Notes: generated from the sequence alone by a model not told the origin. A stretch of DNA of 64,000 bases from Mesorhizobium sp. WSM4311 (GCF_002295115.1 NZ_NSFV01000001.1:558001-622000); one strand, 5' to 3'; positions 45,620 through 56,984 are shown, counted from the first letter of the stretch. Made by a program: numbers and translations.

Positions 45620-46120
45620 ATGTCGGACGTTTCGTTGATGGTGAACGGCAGGCGGTTCAGCGGGACCGCCGAGGATCGAACGCTGCTGGTTCACTTCCTG
45701 CGCGAGAATCTCGGCTTGACCGGCACGCATGTCGGCTGCGACACCTCGCAATGCGGGGCCTGCGTCGTCCATGTCGACGGCAAGGCGGTGAAGTCCTGCA
45801 CCATGCTCGCGGTACAGGCGTCCGGCTCGAGCGTTGTAACGATCGAAGGTCTCGCCAACGGCGCCGACCTGCATCCCGTGCAGGCCGCCTTCAAGGAACA
45901 TCACGGCCTGCAATGCGGTTTCTGCACGCCTGGCATGATCATGGCGGCAACCGACATGATCAACCGCCATCCCGAAGGCCTCGACGAGGCGACGGTGCGA
46001 GCCGAACTGGAAGGCAATATCTGCCGCTGCACCGGCTACCATAACATCGTCAAGGCGATCCTCGCCGCATCGAAGACGATGGCGAAGGGGACCAAGGGCA
46101 GGGCCAAGCAAGCGGCGTGA
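45620..46120 (+). CDS. [2Fe-2S] small subunit of a CoxSLM-type molybdenum hydroxylase
   Basis: The 166-residue protein has a plant-type [2Fe-2S] site ([20 protein letters not shown] then C) and a second helical cluster ([21 protein letters not shown]). It passes electrons from molybdopterin to FAD in xanthine-oxidase-family enzymes such as CO dehydrogenase. GGAGGA just upstream fixes the ATG at 45620. It is first in the operon, divergent from the FIST-kinase genes. Confidence 0.9.
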   Translation: MSDVSLMVNGRRFSGTAEDRTLLVHFLRENLGLTGTHVGCDTSQCGACVVHVDGKAVKSCTMLAVQASGSSVVTIEGLANGADLHPVQAAFKEHHGLQCGFCTPGMIMAATDMINRHPEGLDEATVRAELEGNICRCTGYHNIVKAILAASKTMAKGTKGRAKQAA

Positions 46121-46128
46121 TGAACAAG

Positions 46129-46211
46129 GCAGTAGGGCAGTAGAGCACTAAGGCAGTAGGGAACCAGCAGAAAAACTTCCCTGCTGCCTTAGTGCCCTGC
46201 TCACCTACTCC
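46129..46211. repeat. Long imperfect inverted repeat between small and large Cox-type subunits
   Basis: The left arm (about 46131-46162, AGTAGGGCAGTAGAGCACTA onward) and the right arm (about 46177-46209) are roughly 33 bp each and largely complementary. A perfect core is CACTAAGGCAG/CTGCCTTAGTG. The left arm is itself built of GGCAGTAGG-like direct subrepeats. It ends about 24 bases before the large-subunit start codon, inside the operon. Confidence 0.75.
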
Positions 46212-46235
46212 CCTTAAATTCGGGAGGAATTTCTG

Positions 46236-48584
<2,349 letters not shown>

Positions 48585-48596
48585 GGAGGAACAACC

Positions 48597-49394
48597 ATGT
48601 ATTCGGTTAACTACCATCGCGCCGCCTCGGTTGCGGATGCCGCCAAGCTGGTGAAGAGCGGCGACGCCAAGCTGCTGTCCGGCGGCATGACGCTGATACC
48701 TGCCATGAAGACGCGGCTGGCGGCCCCTTCCGATCTCGTCGATCTGTCGCGCATCAAGGAGATGCAGGGCGTCAAGGTGTCGGGAAAGACGGTCACTATC
48801 GGCGCGGCCACCACGCATTTCGACGTCTCCAACGACGAGAAGCTCAAGAAGGCCTGCCCGGCGCTTGCCCATCTGGCATCGCTGATCGGCGATCCGGCGG
48901 TGCGCTACAAGGGCACGATCGGCGGTTCGATCGCCAACAACGATCCGGCGGCCGACTATCCGGCGGCCCTTCTGGCATTGGGCGCCACCATCGTCACCAA
49001 CAAGCGCGAGATATCGGCCGACAAGTTCTTCAAAGGGCTGTTCGAAACGGCCTTGAAGGATGGCGAGATCATCACGGCGGTCTCCTTCACCGCCCCGGCA
49101 AAGGCGGCCTACGAAAAATTCCGTAACCCGGCCTCACGCTACGCGATCGTCGGCGTGTTCGTGGCCAAGGGCAAGGACGGCGTCAGCGTCGCGGTGACCG
49201 GCGCCGGTGACGACGGCGTGTTCCGCTCGAAGGAGATCGAGGCAGCCCTTGCGAAGAATTTCGACGCCGCATCGCTCGCCGGCGTGAAAGTGCCGGCGAA
49301 GAACCTGATGAGCGACATCCACGCTTCCGCCGACTACCGCGCCAACCTGATCGCAGTCATGGCCAAGCGCGCGGTGGCAGCGGCTAACGCCTGA
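48597..49394 (+). CDS. FAD-binding medium subunit of the CoxSLM-type hydroxylase
   Basis: The 265-residue protein has the two FAD motifs of the CoxM family: SGGMTLIPAMKTR and TIGGSIANNDPAADYPAA. It passes electrons to an outside acceptor. GAGGA lies just upstream. It completes the operon, which ends in a strong terminator. Confidence 0.9.
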   Translation: MYSVNYHRAASVADAAKLVKSGDAKLLSGGMTLIPAMKTRLAAPSDLVDLSRIKEMQGVKVSGKTVTIGAATTHFDVSNDEKLKKACPALAHLASLIGDPAVRYKGTIGGSIANNDPAADYPAALLALGATIVTNKREISADKFFKGLFETALKDGEIITAVSFTAPAKAAYEKFRNPASRYAIVGVFVAKGKDGVSVAVTGAGDDGVFRSKEIEAALAKNFDAASLAGVKVPAKNLMSDIHASADYRANLIAVMAKRAVAAANA

Positions 49395-49414
49395 CAGCAT
49401 CGGTTGCCGACATG

Positions 49415-49438
49415 AAAGGGGCCATCTTGGCCCCTTTT
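49415..49438 (+). terminator. Rho-independent terminator of the CoxSLM-type operon
   Basis: A ten-bp perfect stem AAAGGGGCCA/TGGCCCCTTT with a three-base loop and a run of four T lies ~20 bp past the operon's last stop. Confidence 0.85.
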
Positions 49439-49661
49439 GTATGCGGCAGTGTAGCCGTGCGGCTCGTGAAGGAATTCCGCCACGCGGCCGCTCCCTTGCT
49501 CGAGGCATTTCCGCCAGCCTGCTGCCCAAGGAACTGCGTCGCTGCCAATCTCGCACTTGCACAAACCTATATTGCACTGCAGTATGGGTTGGGGCGGGAA
49601 TGCGAGCCGGGTTCGGACATGTACCGCCGTGCCCTTTCGCATGCCAATGCGAAGGATCGGC

Positions 49662-50684
49662 ATGTCCGAAATTACCGCGACCCAGATGGTTCCGTCCCGA
49701 TCCGCCGTCGACAGATCGGCCAGAACAAGATTGGCCTATCTCGATGGCTGGCGCGGCCTGTCGATCGCCCTGGTGCTGATCGGGCATTTTTTCCCGGTGC
49801 CCGGAATCAATCTGGGCGTGCTCGGCGTCGAATTCTTCTTCGTGCTCAGCGGCCGGCTGATGGGCGAGATCCTGTTCATCGAACGCTATCCGCTGAAGAA
49901 GTTCTTCAAACGCCGCTTTTCGCGCATCTACCCGGCACTGCTGGTCTTCGTCGTCATCGCCATGATCGCGCTTTCCGGCACCTTCGTCGCCTTCAAGTGG
50001 AAGGCGGCGCTGACGGCACTGACATTCACCTACAATTACGCCGGAATTCTCGTCACCCGCGCCGGAGCGCTCGACCATATCTGGTCGCTTTGTGTCGAGG
50101 AGCATGCCTACATCATCCTGGCGTTGATCAGCGCGCTCGTCTCCAGCCGCAATCTCGTCATCCCTTTGCTGGTGACGCTCGCCTTGTTCGCAATGGCCAA
50201 TGGCGCGGTGTCGTACTGGGTGTTCAGGCTGGATTACGAAGCTACCTACTGGCGCACCGATGTGCACATCGCCTCGATCCTACTGTCGGCTTCGATCTGC
50301 CTGCTCAAGGCCGAAGGCCGGCTGCCGGAGGTGCTGAAGGGGCGTTATATCGCCCTGGCAGCGGCGGCGGTCGCGGTTTTGCTGTTCATGGACCCGGTGC
50401 CGACGCCGATCCACTATCTCCTGGCGGTGCCGCTGCTGGCGCTGGCCGTCAATGCGCTCGATTTCAGCACGCCAATCTTTTCCAAATTGCTCTCGTCCTG
50501 GCCCATGGCGACGTTGGGCCTGTGGTCGTACTCACTCTATCTGTGGCAGCAGCCCTTCTACAAATTCGTCTACGAGCAAGGCAGCAGTCCGTGGCCGATG
50601 CTGGCCGGTGTCTTTGCCTGCGCGCTCTGCAGCTATTACCTCATCGAGCGGCCGGCGCGTGAATGGCTGAACCGCAATTGGTGA
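49662..50684 (+). CDS. Membrane acyltransferase (acyltransferase 3/OafA family)
   Basis: About 340 residues with some ten membrane helices. It has the family's catalytic His in YLDGWRGLSIALVLIGHFF and the Arg-rich RRFSRIYPALL block. It transfers an acyl group to a surface sugar or lipid; the target is unknown. AAGGA five bases upstream supports the ATG at 49662; the open frame runs further upstream. It converges with the SRPBCC gene, leaving one base between stops. Confidence 0.85.
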   Translation: MSEITATQMVPSRSAVDRSARTRLAYLDGWRGLSIALVLIGHFFPVPGINLGVLGVEFFFVLSGRLMGEILFIERYPLKKFFKRRFSRIYPALLVFVVIAMIALSGTFVAFKWKAALTALTFTYNYAGILVTRAGALDHIWSLCVEEHAYIILALISALVSSRNLVIPLLVTLALFAMANGAVSYWVFRLDYEATYWRTDVHIASILLSASICLLKAEGRLPEVLKGRYIALAAAAVAVLLFMDPVPTPIHYLLAVPLLALAVNALDFSTPIFSKLLSSWPMATLGLWSYSLYLWQQPFYKFVYEQGSSPWPMLAGVFACALCSYYLIERPAREWLNRNW

Positions 50685-50685
50685 T

Positions 50686-51183
50686 TCAGGCGTCATCGCG
50701 CCGAGGCACTGTTGTTGCGAGCCTGAGATAGCGCCGCAGGCCGGCTTCGCCGCGCGGCATTGTCCAGCGATGGTTCCAGGCGAAGGCCGGCCGCAGCAGG
50801 GGTGCCAGGAATTTGAGGATCGGCCTCTCGACAGTGACCTGCCAGGTCAGTTGGACATGGGTGCCGCTGCCCGACGGCGAGAGTTCGGCCCGCCACAGCC
50901 CGTCGAAGTCGCCAAAGGTTTTCACGACGACCAGCCGGCCCGGCTCGAGTTCTGCGGCCTCGATGATGAAGTTCAACTCATAGGGCAGGGCGCCGCGCGC
51001 CCGCGCCCTTGCCCGCGAGCCGACTGACGCCTTGCCCTTGCGGTCGAGCGGAACCACTTCCTTGTAGACCTCGCCCCACCAGAGCGGCAGCAATTCAGCG
51101 TCGGAGAGCACGTCCCACACTTGCTGCGGCGTGCCTTCGGGAATGTCCCAGCTTTCGTCGAAGCGGAAGACGTTGCTTGGCAT
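50686..51183 (-). CDS. SRPBCC (START-like) family protein
   Basis: The 165-residue protein has a START/polyketide-cyclase fold: an N-terminal [20 protein letters not shown] strand-helix, then beta strands ([19 protein letters not shown]) and a C-terminal helix. It probably binds a hydrophobic ligand. GGAGGA lies eight bases upstream. No specific function is indicated. Confidence 0.82.
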   Translation of the reverse strand: MPSNVFRFDESWDIPEGTPQQVWDVLSDAELLPLWWGEVYKEVVPLDRKGKASVGSRARARARGALPYELNFIIEAAELEPGRLVVVKTFGDFDGLWRAELSPSGSGTHVQLTWQVTVERPILKFLAPLLRPAFAWNHRWTMPRGEAGLRRYLRLATTVPRRDDA

Positions 51184-51244
51184 CGCGGTTCCTCCATTTG
51201 GTGGAACGCTTATATTAGGCGCGTCTTCTTTATGTGGCCAGCAA

Positions 51245-51733
51245 TCAGGCGACGATCTGCTTGACGTAATACCGCACCGCTTTCTTGCCGCCGTGGATCA
51301 CTGCTTCGCCGACCTCGGCAAAGCCCAGCGCGGCGTGGAAGGCGTCCGAGGCGGGGTTGGGCGGATCGGCGTTGACCTCGCAGGTGACCAGCGTGTGGCC
51401 GGCGCGTTCGGCATGTTCGAACAGGTCCTGATAGAGCCGGCGCGCATGGCCGCGGCCTCTTGCATGCGCCGCCACGACGACGCGGTCGACATAGATGAAG
51501 CGTTCGTAGCGTTCGCGGAACCAGATGAAGTTCGGGCTGTCGTAGTTGGCTTCCTGGTCGAAGGTCATGATGAAGGCCTCGAGATCGCCGATGCGCCGTG
51601 CGTAGAACGCCTCGCCGAGCAGGAACGACAGCCGCTCGGCTTCGAGCCAGGACAGTTCGGCGGCATGCTCGTTGTTGAGCGCCAGTATGTCCGCTTCGTC
51701 GCCTTGCGCTATGCGGTCTATCGGGGTGGTCAT
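51245..51733 (-). CDS. GNAT-family N-acetyltransferase
   Basis: The 162-residue protein has the GNAT acetyl-CoA loop [19 protein letters not shown] and the beta-4 strand [10 protein letters not shown]. The substrate is unknown. The ATG overlaps the cutC stop as ATGA, so the two are translationally coupled. Confidence 0.85.
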   Translation of the reverse strand: MTTPIDRIAQGDEADILALNNEHAAELSWLEAERLSFLLGEAFYARRIGDLEAFIMTFDQEANYDSPNFIWFRERYERFIYVDRVVVAAHARGRGHARRLYQDLFEHAERAGHTLVTCEVNADPPNPASDAFHAALGFAEVGEAVIHGGKKAVRYYVKQIVA

Positions 51734-52488
51734 GCCTTGGCCGCCGCGATCGTCGCCGCCACCTGCGGTGTGTCGGTCACTGTGTTGCGGTATTCGCGAT
51801 CGAGATTGGAGCCGCCCATGCCAACCTTGGGATTGCGGTAGTGCATGGCGCTTGGCACGTCCTTCAGCGCTGCAAAGTGCATTTCGGCCAGTCCGGTTCT
51901 TTGGCGCACCTCGGCGATGTTGCCGAGATCGAGCCCGCCGCAACCGAGGATGATGATGCGGTCGCCGGCCTGCCGCACGAGATCCGCCAGTATGGACAAT
52001 CCTTCGATCGCGGTGTCGCGTTGGCCGCTGGTCAGCACGCGGCCGACCTTGCAGCCAATCAGCGCCTCCAGCGCCTCGGCCGGGTCGCGTGTCATGTCGA
52101 AGGCGCGATGGCAGGTGACGTTCAGGGAGCCGGCGGCCTCCGTCAATTCGCTCATGCGCTTCTCGTCGATGGTGCCGTCGGCGTTCAGGCAGCCGAACAC
52201 CACGCCCGGCACGCCGAGATCGCGCAGCGCCGCGACATCGGCGAGCATCGAGCGGTATTCGGTCTCGCTGTAGAGAAAATCGCCGCCGCGCGGCCGTACC
52301 ATGACGTGAAACGGCACTGTCGCCTGATCGAGAGCCGCGCGCACCGTGCCGAGGCTCGGCGTGATGCCGCCTTCGACCAAGCTGGCGCACAGTTCGACCC
52401 GGTCGGCGCCGGCAGCCTGCGCGGCGAGCAGGCCATCGATGCCTTCGACACAGATTTCGATCAGCGGCAGGCGGGTTTGCGTGGTCAA
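51730..52488 (-). CDS. cutC: CutC family protein
   Basis: The 252-residue TIM-barrel protein has the CutC blocks IEICVEGIDGLLAAQAAGAD, GGITPSLGTVR, VMVRPRGGDFLYSE and RVLTSGQ. CutC was first linked to copper homeostasis in E. coli; its true activity is unresolved. The start is a TTG at 52488 since no in-frame ATG exists upstream; the N-terminus MTTQTRLPLIEICVEG fits the family. It overlaps the following GNAT gene. Confidence 0.87.
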   Translation of the reverse strand: MTTQTRLPLIEICVEGIDGLLAAQAAGADRVELCASLVEGGITPSLGTVRAALDQATVPFHVMVRPRGGDFLYSETEYRSMLADVAALRDLGVPGVVFGCLNADGTIDEKRMSELTEAAGSLNVTCHRAFDMTRDPAEALEALIGCKVGRVLTSGQRDTAIEGLSILADLVRQAGDRIIILGCGGLDLGNIAEVRQRTGLAEMHFAALKDVPSAMHYRNPKVGMGGSNLDREYRNTVTDTPQVAATIAAAKA

Positions 52489-52592
52489 GGGGCGATCCAG
52501 TTCATGATGTTGCGCAAAGCCCTAGCACCCGGGCGGCTGGCGCGAAAGCGTGAACGGCGCACCGCCATTTGGACCAGCCGACATTTCCCGGC

Positions 52593-52645
52593 TTGACAGT
52601 CCTATAACTGTGTAGTTATGAATAACCCATAGCTACACGGTTATG
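52593..52645 (+). promoter_or_regulatory. Promoter with paired 16-18-bp operators
   Basis: A TTGACA (52593-52598) is followed after 18 bp by TATGAA. Overlapping the -10 is ATAACT-GTGT-AGTTAT (about 52604-52619), a perfect inverted repeat. A second, inverted and less perfect copy lies at 52628-52645 (CATAGCTACACGGTTATG). Two such sites straddling a start region look like TetR- or MarR-type repression. The controlled gene is the carboxymuconolactone decarboxylase gene; the regulator is not in the window. Confidence 0.6.
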
Positions 52646-52762
52646 GATTGACCGGTGGCCGTGCGGCGGCAGCCGAAATTCCATCTGCTGAAAATCCCGG
52701 ATGCGTTGCTTCCGGGCTCGGCAAAACACGTCCTGACGAAAACGCTTCAAAAGGAGAAGACC

Positions 52763-53218
52763 ATGCAAGCTAGACTCAAGAATCCCGTGATGCTCATCCC
52801 AGGCGCCCTGCAGGCGCTGCTGGCGTTGGACAAGTCGACCGAAGCGGCCGACATACCCTATGTGACGCGCAAGCTCATTCATCTGCGCGCCAGCCAGATC
52901 AATGCCTGCAGCCTCTGCGTCGACATGCACGCGCGCGAACTGAAGAAGGCCGGCGAGAAGGACGAGCGCATTTTTGCGCTGGCTGCGTGGCGCGAGACGC
53001 CCTACTTCACCGACGCCGAACGGGCCGCCCTGGCGCTGGCCGAGGCCGGCACGAGGCTTGCCGACCGGCCCGACGCGGTGCCGGACGATGTCTGGGACGA
53101 AGCCGCCCGCCACTATGATGAGAAGGCCCTCGCCGCGCTGGTTGTCCAGATCGCCCTGATCAACGCCTTCAACCGGCTGAATGCGACGACACGACAGATG
53201 GTCGGCAGCTGGGGCTGA
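52763..53218 (+). CDS. Carboxymuconolactone decarboxylase/AhpD-like protein
   Basis: The 151-residue protein has the CxxC-H motif of AhpD-like enzymes (NACSLCVDMHARELKK) and the following helix ARHYDEKALAALVVQIALIN. Members act as alkyl-hydroperoxide reductases or decarboxylases. AAGGAG lies seven bases upstream of the ATG at 52763. It sits behind the paired-operator promoter, which suggests induction by a reactive or aromatic compound. Confidence 0.87.
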   Translation: MQARLKNPVMLIPGALQALLALDKSTEAADIPYVTRKLIHLRASQINACSLCVDMHARELKKAGEKDERIFALAAWRETPYFTDAERAALALAEAGTRLADRPDAVPDDVWDEAARHYDEKALAALVVQIALINAFNRLNATTRQMVGSWG

Positions 53219-53315
53219 GCACCGGTCCTGCGCTGCAGGATGGTCATCCGATACGGAGCGGGAAGGCGGGCGGCGCGTTGCCTCCCGCCTTTCGCCACAT
53301 GAGCGTGACGCCTGG

Positions 53316-53747
53316 CTACTGCCGCAGTTCCGTGTTCTTGGCGCCTTGCTCGACCTGGTCGATCACCAGGAGCTTGACCGGGCCATCGCCGATGTTCGTG
53401 GCCTGATGCCACTGGCCGATCATCTCGATGATGAAATCGCCTGTGTTGTAGGTGTTGCTGTTGCCGGTCTCGACATTGGTGACCTTCAGCGTTCCGGCCT
53501 CGACATAGGCATAGCGCGGGAAGGGGTGCCGGTGCACCGGCAAGGTCGCGCCCGGTGCGATGTCATAGCTCGACACCAGCACCTGCACGTTCTTCTGCGG
53601 CAGCGTGATCGGCTGGCCGGAAGCGGTGGTCGTGCGTGATGCGAGCGGGGTGACGACGACAGGCGCGGTGCTGCTGTCCAGTGCCAGAGCGCAATTCGCG
53701 TAAAGCGCAACCGCGGCCAGCAGAACCGAAATCAGGATTTTGCGCAT
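53316..53747 (-). CDS. Exported cupin-domain protein
   Basis: The 143-residue protein has a signal peptide (ILISVLLAAVALYANCALA) and one cupin barrel. Motif 1 is LPVHRHPFPRYAYVEAG and motif 2 includes IIEMIGQWHQATN, giving His ligands for a metal. GGAGG five bases upstream fixes the start at 53747. The substrate is unknown; it would work in the periplasm. Confidence 0.83.
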   Translation of the reverse strand: MRKILISVLLAAVALYANCALALDSSTAPVVVTPLASRTTTASGQPITLPQKNVQVLVSSYDIAPGATLPVHRHPFPRYAYVEAGTLKVTNVETGNSNTYNTGDFIIEMIGQWHQATNIGDGPVKLLVIDQVEQGAKNTELRQ

Positions 53748-53969
53748 GATACCTCCCCGAACCGAGGCATCTATCGCGCGGCGGACAACCGCGTGCAAGC
53801 GGGAGTGGCGTTCGACATTGCGATGAATGGCTCAATCGACCAGCCAGCCGAAGACTTCCTTCATATTCCGCCTGCTCCGCGTCGGGCAGCTTGCCGGAAT
53901 TTGACGCAGAACAATGTGCCGCCCGATCGCCGGCCCTACAGAATTGCGTTCAGTCGTAGGAGCTCGGAC

Positions 53970-54332
53970 ATGATGTTTGATGCAATGACCAGACGCACGG
54001 TGGTAGGCACGATGGTCTCCTTTCCGCCCATGGGGGCCGCTGCGGCGGAAAAGATTTTTGCCGCAAACTCGAACGAAAGTCCCATCCTGGCGGGTTTTCG
54101 GCGCTGGGAGGCACTGACGAATTCGATCTCCCTGGACATTTCCGACCGCGATCTGAAACGCGTTTATCAAGACATGTCGGAGATCGTGAAGGCCATCCTT
54201 GCCATCCCGGCTACAAATACGCACGAGTTCGCGGCGCAGTTCCTGGTTGTTTGCAGCGGCGACGCGATCGAATACCAGCGAGCGGCCCAACAGCTCCATG
54301 CCCATGCGCAGAGCATTGTCGGTATGGCGTGA
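53970..54332 (+). CDS. Hypothetical exported protein
   Basis: The 120-residue protein begins MMFDAMTRRTVVGTMVSF, with a twin-Arg then hydrophobic stretch that could be a short Tat-like signal. A helical domain follows (NSISLDISDRDLKRVYQDMS; AAQQLHAHAQSIVGMA). AGGAG seven bases upstream supports the start. No family is recognised. Confidence 0.6.
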   Translation: MMFDAMTRRTVVGTMVSFPPMGAAAAEKIFAANSNESPILAGFRRWEALTNSISLDISDRDLKRVYQDMSEIVKAILAIPATNTHEFAAQFLVVCSGDAIEYQRAAQQLHAHAQSIVGMA

Positions 54333-54598
54333 GGGGGGCGCCGTGGGATGGCTCCGCAGGCTTCCTCGCCGTTCCACGTAATCCATCGCAAGCTCCCTGG
54401 AAAGCAATGGTGAAGCGGCGATTTTTATTGCGCTCGCCCCGGGCCGCTCTCTGGTCTCCGCCGGCTTTGATCTACCTTTAGCGCGCGATCGAAGATGGGT
54501 TCGCTTCATTTAATTGATGGATGAAGCCTAATATGAGTAGGTGCTAATAAATACTCACGTCCTATGTTTTGCAGAGACTCGCTGGTGGGTGGCCCAAT

Positions 54599-54799
54599 AT
54601 GACCAAGACGACACTCATTGCTATCGCTGTCCTTGCCATCAGCATCGGCTATGCCGAGGCCAAGGACAGGGACCGGCCGGTTTGCACCGCGTCGAGCCCA
54701 CTCTCCAAGGTTCTCGGTAACAAATGTTTGCTCGTCAAGGGATCGATGATCTATGGCGACATTGCCGAGCTTTCCCAGATAGTTCGTTTGGCCTGGTAG
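54599..54799 (+). CDS. Small secreted protein, unknown
   Basis: The 66-residue frame starts with a good signal peptide (LIAIAVLAISIGYAEAKD) and has two Cys in the mature part (PVCTASS, NKCLLV). The ribosome binding site is weak. It could be a lone periplasmic peptide. Confidence 0.45.
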   Translation: MTKTTLIAIAVLAISIGYAEAKDRDRPVCTASSPLSKVLGNKCLLVKGSMIYGDIAELSQIVRLAW

Positions 54800-55090
54800 C
54801 CAAGGCGGCGGCATGTTTCGCCATCCTGTTTGCCCTTAAGGTCGAGCACCGCGCCGGTCGACTACAAACGCAAACCAGCTCCCTTTCGGAAGTGCTGGAC
54901 GATTTGGGGTGATGGCGCCGGCGAACTCGCCTTCGTGGAAGAGCTGATTGCCAGTTTGATCTGATTTGACGCGGCCTCTTTGCGGGTCATTCGCAGGGGT
55001 TTGCCAAAGCGAGCATGGTTTTCCACCGTTAACTCTTTCGATCGAGTTTTCTTGCTGGCGCTTCGGTGACTCGTTTATTAGAGACTCCTT
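54800..55090. other. Gap without a supported gene
   Basis: Overlapping frames on both strands have no ribosome binding site or family match. Composition is more AT-rich than the flanking core genes. Confidence 0.4.
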
Positions 55091-55282
55091 ATGGAGCGAC
55101 GGCACGCAATCCGAAGGGTCAATGATGGCCTCTGGGAAGTCTACGACATAGACAACAACAAGGTTGTGCGCGTGGGTGGAGTGCCCTTGACAAACTTGTT
55201 GGGTGAAGACGCGCTCGACGCGTTGGACCTGATAAGGGATGGCTTCCTGACCCCAGGCCAGTCCAGGAGGACAAAGGCCTAA
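55091..55282 (+). CDS. Small hypothetical protein
   Basis: The 63-residue frame reads MERRHAIRRVNDGLWEVYDI and continues with an alternating, foldable pattern (VGGVPLTNLLGEDALDALDL). Length and composition fit a real small protein. No ribosome binding site stands out and no family is recognised. Confidence 0.4.
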   Translation: MERRHAIRRVNDGLWEVYDIDNNKVVRVGGVPLTNLLGEDALDALDLIRDGFLTPGQSRRTKA

Positions 55283-55304
55283 GCAAGGTGCCAGTTCAGG
55301 GCGA

Positions 55305-55472
55305 CTAGTCGGGCGGCGGAAGTTGCAATTCCTGATGCAAACGCTGATTGACAGCGAAAGCGATCGCATCGGACTCACGTTCGAAGGCTCTAGAATAGGT
55401 GTTGCCGTCCGTTGTTACGATCGTAACAACCCACTCGCCTAGGGATTGGCTGATTTCTACAGTTGGGGCCAT
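55305..55472 (-). CDS. Small hypothetical protein, 55 residues
   Basis: The minus-strand frame from ATG 55472 gives MAPTVEISQSLGEWVVTIVT and continues GNTYSRAFERESDAIAFAVN to a Pro-rich end. The pattern is a beta hairpin followed by an amphipathic helix, as in small orphan proteins of rhizobia. CAGGAG lies directly upstream of the start, closer than ideal. Confidence 0.5.
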   Translation of the reverse strand: MAPTVEISQSLGEWVVTIVTTDGNTYSRAFERESDAIAFAVNQRLHQELQLPPPD

Positions 55473-55683
55473 GCTCCTGCTTCAAAAACTGACGGTTTCG
55501 GAATGTCTCACGAAGTCGACGCCCTTCATATTAGCGGTCACGAATATAATGCCATGGATGGCTGTGATTCTGCAAATCGTGCGCAAGCCGAAACCGACTT
55601 TCGAAAGCGCCAAGCGAGCGACCTGACAGTGGCCCATCGCGGCTTATTGGAGCAAGCCGGCTATTGCTTTCGTCGGGCCACGC

Positions 55684-55899
55684 TCATCGTCCGGGGCGGG
55701 TCGGCGGGCAGGGTGCTGATCGGCCGTGTCGCCTGACATCACCTTTTAGACCCTGCGCAGCTTTGATCACGGCCTTGCGGCTGTTACCGTGTTTTAGGAT
55801 CAACTCCCAGACCAGGTCCGCAGTCAAACCGTTCTCCGAAGCGAAACTTTCGACCTGATGGTCGTGAATAGCATCATGCCAGGCCTTATAGCCGCCCAT
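55684..55899 (-). CDS. Small DUF3606-like protein
   Basis: The 71-residue protein contains VESFASENGLTADLVWELIL then KHGNSRKAVIKAA, a helix-turn-helix-like pair resembling DUF3606 proteins (uncertain). GGAG six bases upstream of ATG 55899 selects this start over two earlier ATGs. The C-terminal tail is Arg/Pro-rich. Confidence 0.5.
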   Translation of the reverse strand: MGGYKAWHDAIHDHQVESFASENGLTADLVWELILKHGNSRKAVIKAAQGLKGDVRRHGRSAPCPPTRPGR

Positions 55900-56181
55900 T
55901 TGGGTCTCCGCTCCAGGCGCCGCATGGCAAGTATATGCGTCCATGCTAATATTGTAGAAACATGCGAACGAAGGACGCAATCAGGCCCATGGCGCGGTCT
56001 AGGAGGCCGTTCAGACGCTTCTCGACTGACCGGCGCATTCGCGCGGGTTCATCCCCGCCGGCATACCGAAAGGTCCCACGTGCCGACGTGAGCGGTCATT
56101 GGGCGATCTCCCGCTCTACTTGGTCCATGACGCGGTGCCCTGCGGCGCCTAGAACCTTCGCGATGCGGAGCAGTCGAATGG

Positions 56182-56370
56182 CTAGGCGAATTTTCGGCCT
56201 GACAGGGAAGTGTCTTGTCTTCTCATGCCAAAAATCGAAAGCCAGACTCTGACCATCTCGATGTCGAGCTCTCGGTTTTTGTTGAGGCATCCGAAAGCAC
56301 CGGTGGTGAGGGTCCCGCCGACGACCCCAACTGCCCCAGACGCAACGGCATTCCAAACCTTGGATGGCAT
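56182..56370 (-). pseudogene. Truncated small membrane protein, probable frameshift
   Basis: From ATG 56370 (AAAGGGG upstream) the frame reads an N-terminal membrane helix (VASGAVGVVGGTLTTGAF) and NRELDIEMVRVWLSIF, then stops after SGRKFA. A second minus frame ending at 56096 continues in a way that fits (AIRLLRIAKVLGAAG and on), so the gene appears broken by a shift near 56185. Its leader lies inside direct-repeat copy A. Confidence 0.45.
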
Positions 56371-56374
56371 CGCG

Positions 56375-56558
56375 CTAGCCCCTTTCATTGAAAGTTGGAT
56401 AGTCGCGCAGGAACGCGTGCGAAAGCGCCATCACGACCGGAAAGGACGGGGAGACTCGCAATTATAGCCCCAGACGTAGCCCCAAAGGAAAAAGCGCAAT
56501 TTCGCGCTCACGCAGACATCATAGCCAAGTGCTTGAGAATGTTTGGCTCCCCGGGCCG
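56375..56558. repeat. Direct repeat copy A (distal junction of tRNA-Asn islet)
   Basis: This 184-bp stretch is about 94% identical by eye to 59118-59300. It begins CTAGCCCCTTTCATTGAAAG and ends TGGCTCCCCGGGCCG, which is the reverse complement of the tRNA-Asn 3' end including CCA. After that point the tRNA sequence decays. It looks like the distal copy of an integration target. Confidence 0.85.
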
Positions 56559-56984
56559 AATGAAACCGCGAACTACGAGCTGCTGATCCCCCTCGAAACT
56601 ACGCCAGAACCTTCCGACGGTTCTGACCCGTCAAGAGCGCGATTTCGCGCTCTTGCCAATTTCTAAAGCCAATGTTTTCGAAATAGCGACAGCGTTGGAA
56701 ATACTTTTACGATTTCCTCGCGAAATATCTTTAAACCTGTAGGCGCTATCCCTACTTCATCCATTGTCTATCAAGGCAACACCGATGTAACATCGCTCAC
56801 GGCTGCGCTTGCCCTTACTGGGGACTCGGGACGCGCGGTCACTTTCCGATACTGAGCAGCCCAAGCGTTCGACACGCCCTTAGTGCGTCGAGCGTGTCGG
56901 TGCGCGATCTCCCCGCTTCATCAATCAACACCAACCGGGTGGCCGTTGGGTGAACAAACCTGCGCGCCCTATAGGAGAGAAGAG
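56559..56984. other. AT-richer leader of the flotillin-like gene
   Basis: No gene is supported. It holds a palindrome at 56633-56654 (AAGAGCGCGA-TT-TCGCGCTCTT) and an AT-rich stretch (about 56655-56800) that probably contains the promoter of the SPFH gene. Confidence 0.5.
56633..56654. terminator. Perfect palindromic hairpin inside the islet
   Basis: Ten-bp arms AAGAGCGCGA/TCGCGCTCTT with a two-base centre. There is no T-run. A similar GCGC-ATTTCGCGCT segment occurs in both direct repeats, so it may belong to the same repeat family. Confidence 0.35.

Noticed and set aside
53832..54509. 225-residue minus-strand frame
   Set aside because: It overlaps the plus-strand hypothetical gene that has a ribosome binding site and signal-like start; this frame has neither.
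54836..55378. 180-residue minus-strand frame
   Set aside because: Mixed composition, no ribosome binding site, and overlap with two better small genes.
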